Source: Gigantopelta aegis
Taxonomy: Eukaryota; Mollusca; Gastropoda; Neomphalida; Peltospiridae
Length of the DNA stretch: 64,000 nt
Direction of reading: 5' to 3'
Assembly: GCF_016097555.1 (NCBI RefSeq)
Contig: NC_054706.1
Coordinates: 24,852,539-24,916,538, forward strand
A program made the position numbers and the translations under genes. Below the pieces are notes generated by a model, which searched no databases, was not told the origin of the DNA, and was given only the letters and a program-made list of their open reading frames with translations. This document shows positions 22,570 through 33,277 of this stretch, one piece after another (position 1 is the stretch's first letter; each line of letters opens with the position of its first letter).

Positions 22570-22858
22570 TGCCTATGAGAATGACTGCTATTCAAGACGT
22601 TACTTGTTCTGCCATCGTCCCGAAATAAAACATTTCTATGCCCGGATGCTAACGTATGCTCGGTGGCCCATACAATTACGTCAAAAACCAAAATAACTTG
22701 CCAAGGCCGGTTTCTACTATACGGGAGACCACGATGCCATCACCTGTTACTGTTGTGGACTTTGCGTCTACCGGTGGAAGAAGACAGACGACCCAGTGAT
22801 GGAACATTACAGACTCTCTCCGAGATATCCCTATGTGAACAACATGTTCAGACATTAA
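22570..22858 (+). pseudogene. BIR (inhibitor-of-apoptosis type) domain remnant
   Basis: The stretch shows LTYARWP, AKAGFYYTGDHDAITCYCCG, W-K-K-T-D-D-P and MEHYRLSPRYPYV in the order of a BIR zinc domain (R-x-x-x-W-P, GF-x-Y-x-G-x-x-D-x-x-x-C-x-x-C, W-x-x-x-D-x-P-x-x-E-H). IAP-like genes are carried by several insect and molluscan DNA viruses and related elements, taken from hosts. Part of the fossil. Confidence 0.7.
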
Positions 22859-23619
22859 ATGTTTCTGACACTTAAGTCCTATGTTTTCATGTTGTAAATA
22901 AAACTGTGAAAAACAGGTTTTGTTTTCTTATTTATGCCCTGCGTCCATGAGTGGATCCCTGGACGTGTCCCAATCATTTTGAGTCGTGACACTGGTAGAG
23001 GGCAATATTTCGGTCACAGTGTTTCTTGGGAGCTTGCACGATGGCAAGTTGATAGTTGTGCTTGGGAGGAGGAGGGACACTGGTCATACGTGTCACACAC
23101 ATTCAAACACTCCTGTACCATATCGTTATGCGCATACATCAGAAGGTATATAAGTAAAAGGGTAATGATGTTCGTCATTTGAGGTAGAACCTTCAGAGAA
23201 GTAACATGTCAGATCAGTACAAATTGTACGTTCCCGACGTGGATAAGTGGACCCATTTCTACAAGCTGCAAGCACAGGGCAAACTCAGCTCAGCTCGGAT
23301 CGATGTCTAGAACTCTACGATCCCACGTGGAAAAAAGAAAAAGAAGAACAGAACAAGCCCCCGGCACCCAATGTGGTCATGGTCTCCCCCACGGTCTCTA
23401 CAGGTGGTAGAGCAAGCCAAGGCCGATCTGAAACGGAAACAACAAGAACAACAAATTGGTACGGGTTGGAAAGCTCCGAAACGGCAGAAGCATTTCTAAA
23501 TATACTATAAAATGGGACAGACAACGTCACGTCATTTAGAGTCGTCATGCAGAGCACATGTTCAGAATGTGGTTTCACATTCTCGAGAATGTTAAGACAT
23601 TTTCAACAAAAACATGCTA

Positions 23620-23790
23620 AAGCTCTACCGCCACCACCACCACCACCACCACCACAGTAGCAGCCACCACCACCACCACCATAGCAGCAGCCACCACCAC
23701 CACCACCACAGCAGCAGCAGCCACCACCACCACCGCAGCAGCAGCAGCAGCCACCACCACCACCACCACCACAGCAGCAGCAACCATCTA
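23620..23790. repeat. CAC/CAG-rich trinucleotide block inside fossil element
   Basis: Interrupted (CAC)n and (CAG)n runs. Histidine/serine or glycine-rich frames across it are low-complexity. Confidence 0.85.
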
Positions 23791-24690
23791 AGCTGTTGCA
23801 TCCCTTCACCATGATCGTGTCGGGACCCACTTCGTGTGGAAAGACATTTTTGGTATACAAACTGCTAAGGGGTGGTAAAATCTTCCCACCGCCTAAACGC
23901 ATCATCTGGTTCTACAAACGATGGCAACCCCTCTACATCATTGGGGCAACCGTTAGAGTGAAATTTGTTCAAGGCATACCCATTATCTAGCGTTGTTCAA
24001 CAACCCCATCGACAAGCAGCAAGTTCTGACGTTGGCATGGCAGATTTATCGGGAAAATACTCATCATTTGATGCAAAAGTATGAGGAAGCTACCCACAGA
24101 CCCTACGGACATCTCATGGTGGACTTGAAACCGACCAGGCCCGGACACTGGCATCTTTGGCCTAATGGTTTAGAGACGGGGCCATCCGAATGGTATAAAA
24201 GCACGAGCGTAACGGCGAATGTCTCAGAAGACGTGCAACCACCGTCGGAGAAAGAGCTCTACGTTCAAATCATGCAAAGGGACGCATTCAAGAGAAAACT
24301 ACCAGGCATACCCGTCTACGAAAGTGACGATGAAGAAGATGATGAGGTAGAACACTATCTTGCGATACGTGTGGTCTGGTCTTTAAAGACGGAAGCGACT
24401 TGCAGCGACATCTGCGATTTAAAACGTGCGAGAAGGGAAGTAAAGAGTCGTCGCCCGATCTGGAAAACGAAGGCGTTTGTCTTATGGTGGAACGTGAATT
24501 CGATATCAATCGTGACTATTTCGAAAGCAAGAGGAAACGCTACGAAGAAAAAAACATGTCCCAAGATGCCATCGAAAGAAACACGAAGACATTGCAATGG
24601 AAGTTATTTAAAGACACGTACTCTCGCTTTCTGACATATATGTATTACTTTGACAAAGGCCCAACACGAGAAAAATTCTACAATTTGTGA
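23790..24690 (+). pseudogene. Packaging-ATPase-like remnant of the fossil element
   Basis: A P-loop reading GPTSCGKTFLVYKLL (Walker A, G-x-x-x-x-G-K-T) directly follows TMIVS and is followed by PPPKRIIWFYKRWQPLY. This arrangement matches the FtsK/HerA-type genome-packaging ATPases of Polintons and kin. An acidic stretch (YESDDEEDDEVEHY) and basic segments follow to about 24690. Broken fossil. Confidence 0.6.
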
Positions 24691-24699
24691 ATCCTAACA

Positions 24700-25129
24700 G
24701 AACTCTATTATTGAACGAATGAATGAATTGCTCAACGGCGAGCACAAAGAAAACGTCGACTATGTGTCAAAGAAATACAAATGAATGAAAACCACCACAC
24801 ACGCATTCTGTCTGGCGTCATTAAAGTCTCACTTTAAACCAAACCATACCAGAGTATGCAGATAATTTGCATATGATCACCAGGCGCGGCACAGTATAAA
24901 ACATAGTGGTACAGTTCGAGGTTGCAAACATTTGTAGCGTTTTCTGCTACTTATTATTTTTATTTTTTTTACGAGAAATGGCTTTTATTGTTATTGATTA
25001 TTCTTGGTGTTGAAGTCAACTTGAATAAAAAGCAAAAGAGACTGAAAAAAACACGCGTGTGTGTCCACTGTGAACATACAAAACCAACAACACAATAGAC
25101 GTTATACAGTGAAGGCAAAAAGCTTACAC
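24700..25129. other. Interior of fossil element, no gene seen
   Basis: AT-rich sequence between the last coding remnant and the right subterminal array. Nothing recognised. Confidence 0.5.
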
Positions 25130-26446
25130 CAAGGTCACACACCTGCACACCAATGATACCAAGGTCACTACCTCCCAACACCAAGGCCATTGTCTGCACC
25201 AAGGCCATTGTCTCCTACCAAGTACAGACATCTGCACCAAGGCCATTGTCTTCTATCAAGGTCGCACACTTACACCATGGCCATTGTCTACACCAAGGCC
25301 ATTGTCTCCTACCAAAGTCGCACACCTGCAACAAGGCCATTGTCTACACCAAGCCCACTGTCTTCTACCAAGGTCGCACACCTGCACCAAGGCCATTGTC
25401 TCTTACCATGATAGCATAACTTTCCAAGACCATTGTGACGGTACATGCTCTTAAATTTGTTTCGCCTGTGGCGATTTTAATTGTGTTAGAGGGCCGTGTG
25501 CAGTTTCATTGCCCGTAGCCCGGGTGGGCAACTTGTTACGTAATACTTCGCGCGATCGGGCATTCCAATATGCACTTAGTCCAGCTGTGGAGGCCATGTG
25601 GCGAGTAGTTACGTAATACCTCTGCGAGTGCGGTTTCGACGACCGTGATTTGGCGACGATGGCGTCAGTAAGTCTGACGATCAGAGAGAAATATACCGAC
25701 TCTAGTAGAGGTGAAATATCAGATGATAGGGGGAGGTACCGCCTTGTACCCCCAGGCGAATTCTGATTTCTATAATAAATAGCTAGTTTTTAGAGATATC
25801 GAGGAGAACGAACTAGGAAGGCTCCAGGGGATCACGGACGTCGTCCACTGAACGAACTATATTAGTTCAGACGGGACTTTGGTAATTATATATTTTCTGC
25901 TCTGTGTATAACCTTGATGTGATTGATGTGACTTTAAATATTTTTAATACTGTATTATACCAATATTCTTTAGACAGTGTCTTCGGTCATCTGACGAAGT
26001 AAATCGTAGACTTTTTGTTCTAACATTATATGAGTATTTGGTAATATAAAGCTTAGCCAGTCATCCTAGACGACCTAGGTAAACTGTAGGTTATTGTCTT
26101 TATTGTGATAGGTACCAGTATTAATTCTGTGTTACAAGGTTACTGAATGAGTAGTTAGGGTTAATTAAAAATTAACCCGTTAGGAATAGAGCTGTAATTC
26201 CTTTATTAATTAAGTTCCCCTGGAAGCGTTCCTAAATTATTACACGTTACTGAACGAGTAGTAAGGGTTAATTAAAAATTAACCAGTTAGGAATGGTGTT
26301 GTAATTCCTTTATTAAGGCCATTGTCTACACCAAGGCCATTGTCTCTTACAAAGGTCACACACCTGCACCAAACCCACTGTCTCCTACCAAAGTCACGTG
26401 ATCATGGAAAAGTAGGTCATGACGCCTGGCAGACCCCATACTACTT
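25130..26446. repeat. Right subterminal array and terminal repeat, split by an insertion
   Basis: Array units (accaaggccattgtctcc, caaggtcgcacacctgc) run 25130-25430 and resume at 26309-26400, then the terminal inverted repeat ends at 26446. The gap holds an unrelated insertion. Confidence 0.8.
25433..26308. mobile_element. Unclassified insertion, possibly a solo LTR fossil
   Basis: About 0.88 kb without open frames, beginning tgacggtacatgctctt. It contains a TATA-like tataataaatag and two direct repeats of ~105 bp (gagtagttagggttaatt and gagtagtaagggttaatt). Length and lack of coding suggest a lone terminal repeat of an LTR element, but ends and target duplication cannot be fixed inside the array. 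Confidence 0.35.
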
Positions 26447-26654
26447 GTGTATGCTTTCGCAGGAAAGGGAAGGAATGTTCGGCTACGGGAACGTGTCGGA
26501 AATATGTTTAGGTAGGGCACGTATGCTTTTAAAAAAATGTTTTACTACTTCACACGATAGGTCCAAATAATTTCGTGGTATAATTTCGTGGTATAATTTC
26601 GTGGTATACATCCTGTAACCTAGAGAGATAGCCAATGTAGCCGAAGTGTATGTC

Positions 26655-26687
26655 AGTGTGTGTGTTTGTGTGTGTATGTGTTTAGGT

Positions 26688-26741
<54 letters not shown>

Positions 26742-27042
26742 ATATGCGTGTGCGCGTGTGTGTGTTTTGTTCAAAATAAACAAGCTAGTCACGACAACAG
26801 TATATTGTAACAGCCTTCACAAGAACAGGTGTTGTTTCTTCTTTGTTGGTATTTGGTGTGTGTGTGTGTGCTTGTGTGTGTGTTTGTGTATGTGTGTGTG
26901 TTTAGTTGTGTGTGTGTGTGCGCGTGTGTGTGTGTGTGTGTTTAGGTGTCTGTAGGTGTGTGTGTGTGTGTGTGTTTAGGTGTGTGTGTGTGTGTGTGAG
27001 TTTTGCGTGCAAAATTTATGCAGATATCTGCCCTTGTGGGGA

Positions 27043-27086
<44 letters not shown>

Positions 27087-27102
27087 ACGTGTGTATATGG
27101 TC

Positions 27103-27134
<32 letters not shown>

Positions 27135-27250
27135 TTGTGTGTATGTGCGAGAGTGTGTGTGCGTGTGTTCGCGTGTGTATGTATGTATACGTGTGTGAGT
27201 ATGTATGTATGCGTGTGCATGTATGTGTATGTGTGTGTATATGAATGCGT
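26655..27250. repeat. Long (GT)n field with embedded shared leader
   Basis: GT/TATG-rich microsatellites broken at 26768-26855 by the ~90-bp leader (aaacaagctagtcacgac) also seen in both copies of the intron 2 region. Cysteine/valine-rich frames are artefacts. Confidence 0.9.
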
Positions 27251-27318
27251 GTGACCAAGGCAACATACTTAAACCTTTATCGAACATAATAACGAAAATA
27301 GGTAATAGACGGAGGTAC

Positions 27319-27476
27319 CTTCCTTTCTGAGAGAGCAGCTTTAATACAGCGCCACCTGGGATGGGAATCAGCACGATCACCATGAGCAACCAGCCAATGG
27401 ATTCAGCCCAGGCTGGATAGTACTGTCCTGCATACTGGACAGCCTCATACTTGATGTAGCTTAAAAGCCACAGTGA
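27319..27476 (-). CDS. SLC6 gene B, TM11-TM12 exon
   Basis: 158 nt, acceptor ttgcag, donor GTACCT, start phase 0, end phase 2. It encodes SLWLLSYIKYEAVQYAGQYY, PAWAESIGWLL, MVIVLIPIPGG and AVLKLLSQKG. The YP-x-W-A-x-x-I-G-W-L signature is the TM11/TM12 connector of SLC6, followed by the I-P of TM12. The next exon is 10.4 kb away at 16942, the intervening intron holding the GT field, the fossil element and the Tigger/LINE nest. Confidence 0.93.
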
Positions 27477-27534
27477 CTGCAATGATATTCCATTCGTATT
27501 AATATAAACATGTTTACCCATATAAAATTAAGAT

Positions 27535-27600
27535 TCAAACACGCTGTTCTGGGCAAACACCTCAGTTATTTGTCCTGTCTATCCAGGAAATTCAATAACA
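27535..27600 (+). mobile_element. LINE fragment
   Basis: A ~65-bp piece (gttctgggcaaacacctcag, tgtctatccagga) resembling part of the LINE 3' fragments at 4190-4230 and 50125-50170. Confidence 0.5.
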
Positions 27601-27619
27601 GTTGGTTAATGATTGGTTG

Positions 27620-27753
<134 letters not shown>

Positions 27754-28224
27754 ACAAGAACAAGACAAATGTAGACAGGAGCAGAAACAAGGATCTTTGT
27801 GAAACCCACTCTTTACGTCCAGTAGCAGCATACTTCAATTTTGAAATTCTTCAGTTAATTTTAACAGAATTATGTATATTTATTTATCACTAATAAATGT
27901 AAAAGCAGCAAGCATTGACACCTACCGCTATGCTAATGGACTTTTAATGATAATATTTGATTTCATTTGACCTTGCAACTATGCTTCAGGCGTTTCCCCA
28001 GGGCTGTAACGCATAGCGGGCCGACACGCCTTGGTCCGTAAAGTAAGCGCTTTGACGGCGTGTCAGCGTCTTAATTCAATTGCTGCTACGCGCAATAATT
28101 ACAACAAGTACGACCGTGGCAGTTGGTTACCTGTTGCAAACAACTTGTGTGACAGTAAAGAATTGACACTTTGCAGTTTTGGTTCATTCCATCTATATAT
28201 GATACAATTAACACGTCGCTACTA

Positions 28225-28290
28225 TTCGATTAGGAAATGTTTTATTTAACGACGCACTCAACACATTTTATTTACGGTTATATGGCGTCT
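28225..28290 (-). mobile_element. SINE-1 (type a) tail fragment
   Basis: Only the 3' end is present (aggaaatgttttatttaac to ggttatatggcgtctg). Confidence 0.75.
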
Positions 28291-28348
28291 GATATCCGAT
28301 TAGACGATTCATTATAGCGATAGTGGCCCTACCACTGTGATGTATTAC

Positions 28349-28448
28349 CAATATAATCGTCGGGGCGATAAATTTCCACGATATTTTGATGACGATCGAT
28401 GGAGTAAATCCCAGCATCATGCGGATATCAGACATCAAACGATCGAAC
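28349..28448 (-). CDS. SLC6 gene B, TM10 end-TM11 exon
   Basis: 100 nt with acceptor ttttttcag and donor GTAATA. In the conserved frame it reads DRLMSDIRMMLGFTPSIV, IKISWKFIAP, TIIL, matching the family block with D-R-F, D-I, M-x-G-x-x-P, the W-K pair and TP of TM11. It joins the TM11-TM12 exon in phase 0. The upstream junction is one base off: the TM10 exon ends in phase 1, but this frame needs phase 2, and the phase-1 frame meets a TGA after four codons. This is either a real one-base loss or a sequence error. Confidence 0.8.
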
Positions 28449-28579
28449 CTGAAAAAACAACGTCACTGTCATTGTTCAGTGTGGTCGTTAAGGGGACTAA
28501 CATAAGATTGCAACTAACTTAACATATTAAAATAATAATTAAAAAAAATTTTTTGAATAAAAGTTTATAGTTTAGAAGA

Positions 28580-28910
28580 AGGAAGAAGGAAATGTTTTAT
28601 TTAACGACGCACTCAACACATTTTTTATGTTACGGTTATATGCCGTCAGACATATTTTTAAGGACCACAGAGATATTGAGAGAGGAAACCCGCTGTCGCC
28701 ACTTCATGGGCTACTCTTTTCGATTATCAGCAAGGGATCTTTTATATGCACCATCCCCAGACACGGTATTACATACCACGGCATTTGATATATTAGTCGT
28801 GGAGCACTGGCTGGAACGAGAAAAAGCTCAATGGGCCCACCGACGGGAATCGATCCCAGACCGACCGCGCATCAAGCGAACTCTTTACCACTGGGCTACG
28901 TTCCGCCCCG
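28580..28910 (-). mobile_element. SINE-1 (type a), full length
   Basis: Minus-strand copy with aagaaggaagaaggaaatg at the tail side and the tRNA-like head ending gggctacgttccgcccc. Confidence 0.9.
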
Positions 28911-29179
28911 TATATCCAAGGTGTTTTTTGTTGTCCTAATGTTTGCAGTAGCTCAAATTTCCTTTTACGTTTTACTTCCTAATATATTTGTTGTTCGTAC
29001 GTACGAAATTATGTCCAGGTAAATTACAGTTTGGGCTACTACAGCATTAGAATAACGAGAAACCTATTGTATAGACACTGGCATTTTAAACAGGAAAATT
29101 AATTTTATGTGTAATTTTAACTGTTAAAAATGCTCAGTTAGTCGAAAACATGTTACGACGGCAGTACACTCAGAGCAGT

Positions 29180-29400
29180 CACTTTAGACAAAACAAACTT
29201 TAATTTCATTATACCCATATGCGCACCTGTGTACAGCACACACAGGCAGTCTTCAGACAAAACTAGCTACAATTTTGCATTAGCAGCAAGGGGCCTACTA
29301 TTTGCATTTCCCCATAGACAGGGCAGTACATACCGCGGTATTTTATATGCTTGTCGTGGGGCACTGGTTGGGACAGAGTGAAATCAAATGGGTCTGCCGA
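29180..29400 (-). mobile_element. SINE-1-related fragment, diverged
   Basis: Body elements (tagcagcaaggggcctact, ccatagacagggcagtac) are recognisable, followed by a ~23-C homopolymer at 29418-29440. Confidence 0.6.
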
Positions 29401-29593
29401 GTTGGTCTTCCTCCTCCCCCCCCCCCCCCCCCCCCCCCGAACACTCCACTCCGTACAACACAACATTCAAAGTAGATTTACACAATCATATTAAATGTCT
29501 TGAGTGTGCACAGTAATAACAAATACGACCATACCAAATCTGTATATATTATTATAACGAGATTTATGTAAATATGAAAAGTCAAAATATTAC

Positions 29594-29693
29594 CATAAAT
29601 CCAACTGATGATGGCAACCTCCATAAAGGCGATGGCTGGAAGCATATAGGCCGCAAAATACCAGTCTACCAAGGTCAACACGTACGCTCCGCC
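29594..29693 (-). CDS. SLC6 gene B, TM9-TM10 exon
   Basis: 100 nt, acceptor ttttcag, donor GTAATA, start phase 0, end phase 1. It encodes GGAYVLTLVDWYFAAYMLP, then AIAFMEVAIISWIY. The G-G-x-Y-V-x-x-L-x-D block carries the conserved extracellular-gate Asp, and the E-V/W-I-Y end is typical of TM10. It follows the TM9 exon directly (FITQ joined to GGAY). Confidence 0.93.
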
Positions 29694-29699
29694 CTGAAA

Positions 29700-30280
29700 A
29701 CCGAGAAATTGGATGGTTAAAGACGCCTTCTAGCTCCCCTGTCCTATACATGTATATTAGTAAGATATAATAAAATAAAAACAAAAACACAGACGCAGCT
29801 AACTTTTTAATTATTTTGTGTTTCGACTATATAGCCTTGGTGCATCATACACGTCTCTTCCCTCCTACCGACACTAATAAACTGTACAACTGAACGGGCC
29901 AGACGTGCCTTGTCTTGTTGCTATTGGCTACCAGGCAATTTCATCAGAACATGATGGAGAAATCCTCACAGGTTCCTGATCTAGATTACTAAATTAACAA
30001 GGAGACTGAGATCGAAGGATGGCGCGTCGTGCAAATAAAATAAAACTGATTGGCCTATTTCAAATAGTTTAAATATTAAAACTATGACCGATATTGCGGT
30101 TTTAACACGTGATTACACTGAATACCAATTGAGCCTGAATTTTATGTTTTTGTTATAGTCAAATCAGTCTTCATAACATTAGAATACACTTATTAGAGAT
30201 ATTCAAATCAATCATTTACTTCATAAGAATGATTTACATAAAGATATATATGTTAAACGTATTAGAACATAAAAGACTAT
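29700..30280. other. Intron, no gene seen
   Basis: AT-rich intronic sequence between the TM10 exon and the 30285 repeat; nothing recognised. Confidence 0.5.
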
Positions 30281-30284
30281 TGGT

Positions 30285-30735
30285 ATGCCAGGGCCGTATG
30301 TAGTGGGGTGGGGGGTAAGGGTCAATTATCCTTGGGGGGGGGGGGGGGTCAAAAGACCGTATATACCGTGTCCTAAGACAGAGGCGCACGGGCTCTCATT
30401 TTTAGTGGGGCAGACTGGCTTTTGTTTTGTCGAGTTAAACGAAAATGCCCGAATCGAGAAAACAATATTTATTTATATTAGCATTACTGCCAAATGGCTA
30501 TAGATAGGGTTGCAAACGAATCACTACGCATTTGTACTAATTTTACGGGTAGAATTATGGAAATACGTGGTAAAAAGGTTTCGTGCTAGCATATTTTGCC
30601 CGAATATCTCTATCATTGCTGCCCGAATTTGAATATTTGCTCCTTGACCGAATATCTCTATAATTTTCCCCGAATTTGAGTCTTTGCTCCAGCTCTAGGG
30701 GGCAATTGCCCCCTGTCTCGTACGCTTATGTCCTG
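30285..30735. mobile_element. Unclassified repeat with G-rich start and CCCC-rich end
   Basis: It begins ccagggccgtatgtagtgg with two G runs and ends gggggcaattgccccctg, a palindromic core, before cgtacgcttatg. This looks like a dispersed repeat; similar G-rich starts occur at 57003 and 63856. Family unknown. Confidence 0.4.
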
Positions 30736-30749
30736 AGACCCTTTTTTAT

Positions 30750-30750
30750 T

Positions 30751-30795
<45 letters not shown>
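30750..30795. repeat. (CA)n microsatellite
   Basis: About 45 bp of CA repeats after a T run. Confidence 0.95.
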
Positions 30796-30796
<1 letters not shown>

Positions 30797-30924
30797 CTAT
30801 GTTTGGCTAGATACAGCGCTGTACGTTGTGATCAAAAAGAAAACAAACAAAACAGAAAGAAAGATAGAAGAAAAACAAAAGAAGAAGATAAATAATACAG
30901 GTATATTCTGTTTATTTTGGTGGA

Positions 30925-32939
30925 TATTATCTGTATTGAACAAACCTGTGCTATGATATCGTCTGTATTGCATATACCTGCGTTATGATACCGCCTGTAT
31001 TGCGCACTCCTGTGTCATGATATTGTGTGCATTGCACATACCTGTGTTATGATATCGTTTGTATTGCACATACCTGTGTTATGATATCGTCTGTATTGCA
31101 CATATCTGTTATGATATTGTCCGTATTGCACATACCTGTGTTATGATATCGTCTGTATTGCACATACCTGTGTTATGATATCGTCTGTATTGCAAATACC
31201 TGTTATGATATTGTCCGTATTGCACATACCTGTGTTATGATATCGTCTGTATTGAACATACCTGTGTTATGATATCGACTGTATTACAAATACCTGTTAT
31301 GATATTGTCTGTATTGCACATACCTGTGTTATGATATACCTGTGTTATGTTATCGTTTGTATTGCTCATATCTGTGTTATGATATCATGTGTATTGCACA
31401 TATCTGTGTTGTGATATCGTCTGTATTGCACATACATGTGTTATGATATCGTCTGTATTGCACATACCTGTGTCATAATATCGTGTGTATTGCACATACC
31501 TGTGTTATGATATCGTCTGTATTGCACATACCTGTGTCATGATATCGTGTGTATTGCACATACCTGTGTTATGATATCGTCTGTATTGCACAAACCTGTG
31601 TTCTGATATCTGTATTGCACATAACTGTGTTAAGATATCGTATGTATTGCCAATGCCTGTGTTATGATATCTGTACTGCACATACATGTGTTATGATATC
31701 ATCTGTATTGCAAATACCTGCGTTATGATACTGTCTGTATTGCACATGCCTGTGTCATGGTATCGTCTGTATTGCACATACCTGCGTTATGATACTGTCT
31801 GTATTGCACATGCCTGTGTCATGGTATCGTCTGTATTACACATATCTGTGTTATGATATCGGCTGTATTGCACATGCCTGTGTTATGATATCAGCTGTAT
31901 TGCACATACCTGTGTTATGATATCGTCTGTATTGCACATACCTGTGTTATGATATCGTCTGTATTGCAAATACCTGTTATGATATTGTCCGTATTGCACA
32001 TACCTGTGTTATGATATCGTCTGTATTGAACATACCTGTGTTATGATATCGACTGTATTGCAAATACCTGTTATGATATTGTCTGTATTGCACATACCTG
32101 TGTTATGATATACCTGTGTTATGTTATCGTTTGTATTGCTCATATCTGTGTTATGATATCATGTGTATTGCACATATCTGTGTTGTGATATCGTCTGTAT
32201 TGCACATACATGTGTTATGATATCGTCTGTATTGCACATACCTGTGTTATGATATCGTCTGTATTGCACAAACCTGTGTTCTGATATCTGTATTGCACAT
32301 AACTGTGTTAAGATATCGTATGTATTGCCAATGCCTGTGTTATGATATCTGTACTGCACATACATGTGTTATGATATCATCTGTATTGCAAATACCTGCG
32401 TTATGATACTGTCTGTATTGCACATGCCTGTGTCATGGTATCGTCTGTATTGCACATACCTGCGTTATGATACTGTCTGTATTGCACATGCCTGTGTCAT
32501 GGTATCGTCTGTATTGCACATATCTGTGTTATGATATCGGCTGTATTGCACATGCCTGTGTTATGATATCAGCTGTATTGCACATACCTGTGTCATGATA
32601 TCGTGTGTATTGCACATACCTGTATTATAATATCGTGTGTATTGCAAATACCTGTTTTATGATATCGTCTGTATTGCACATACCTGTTTTATGATATCAT
32701 CTGTATTGCACATACATGTGTTATCATATCGTCTGTATTGCACATACCTGTGTTATGATATCGTCTGTATTGCACATACCTGTGTTATGATATCGTCTGT
32801 ATTGCACATACCTGTGTTATGATATCGTCTGTATTGCACATACCTGTGCTATGATATCGTCTGTATTGCACATACCTTTGTTATGATATCGTGTGTATTG
32901 CACATACCTGTGTTATGATATCGGCAGCATTGCCCATAC
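30925..32939. repeat. 32-bp minisatellite built on the TM9 exon-intron junction
   Basis: About 60 units. On the minus strand each unit reads gtatgtgcaatacagacg then atatcataacacag. The last ten bases equal the end of the TM9 exon and the first bases equal the start of its intron, so each unit recreates a CAG/GTATGT 5' splice site. Variants (shorter units, gtgtgtattg) form a higher-order duplication: a block near 31100-31850 recurs at about 31980-32520. Confidence 0.95.
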
Positions 32940-33071
32940 CTGTGTTATGAACGGCAGACCGAGCACACAAAGAAATAAACAGGAGCATGACGTCACTACC
33001 CATCTTCTCTTGCTGATGTTCTTGGGTAGCGTGTCGCACAGGAAGTTAATAACAACCTCTACCTGGACAAA
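32940..33071 (-). CDS. SLC6 gene B, TM8 end-TM9 exon
   Basis: 132 nt, 44 codons, phase 0 at both ends, acceptor gttacag, donor GTATGG. It encodes FVQVEVVINFLCDTLPKN, ISKRRWVVTSCSCLF and LCVLGLPFITQ. It continues LDSQ from the previous exon and leads into GGAY of the next, as in the family (F-x-x-V-E-x-x-I-T, D-x-x-P, then TM9). The donor is the seed of the adjacent 32-bp minisatellite. Confidence 0.93.
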
Positions 33072-33130
33072 CTGTAACATGACGTAATATATTGGTTACG
33101 TCATTGGAAAGCGCAATAGATATATAGAGG

Positions 33131-33277
33131 CTTTTTCGTGTTTTTCTCGAATACGATTTTTATGTCCAAAAGTGATGTTTGATAACCATATTTTCACGAA
33201 TTGCGAAGCAATGAGTAAAAATATGGTTTTCACACATCAGGAGTTGACATAAAAATCATATTCGAAAAAACATGAAA
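33131..33277. mobile_element. Palindromic element, ~147 bp
   Basis: Arms cgaatacgatttttatgtc and the inverse gacataaaaatcatattcg, with an inner pair around ccatattttcacg and aaatatggttttcac. Predicted long hairpin. Dispersed foldback-like repeat. Confidence 0.7.

Larger units (their letters stand above)
21104..26446. mobile_element. Fossil of a Polinton/adintovirus-like element, reduced and broken
   Basis: Inverted ends agtagtatgggggcctgcc at the left and the inverse (ccccatactact) at the right, with gtgt next to both ends. Just inside each end is an array of ~20-50-bp units (ggccttggtgtaggtgtgcg and inverse). Between them are remnants of PC4-like, BIR-like and packaging-ATPase genes. At 5.3 kb it is far shorter than a typical Polinton (15-20 kb), so most genes are gone. 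It carries several breaks and looks non-functional. Age: the two ends still match well, so it is not ancient. It inserted about 30 bp from the Tigger end. Confidence 0.65.

Noticed and set aside
23603-23905. Histidine- or glycine-rich protein
   Set aside because: Low-complexity CAC/CAG trinucleotide block within the fossil element.
26686-27254. Cys/Val-rich open frames
   Set aside because: Frames across GT-rich microsatellites.
30925-32939. CRISPR-like array
   Set aside because: Units are contiguous tandem repeats without distinct spacers, in an animal intron, and match an exon boundary.
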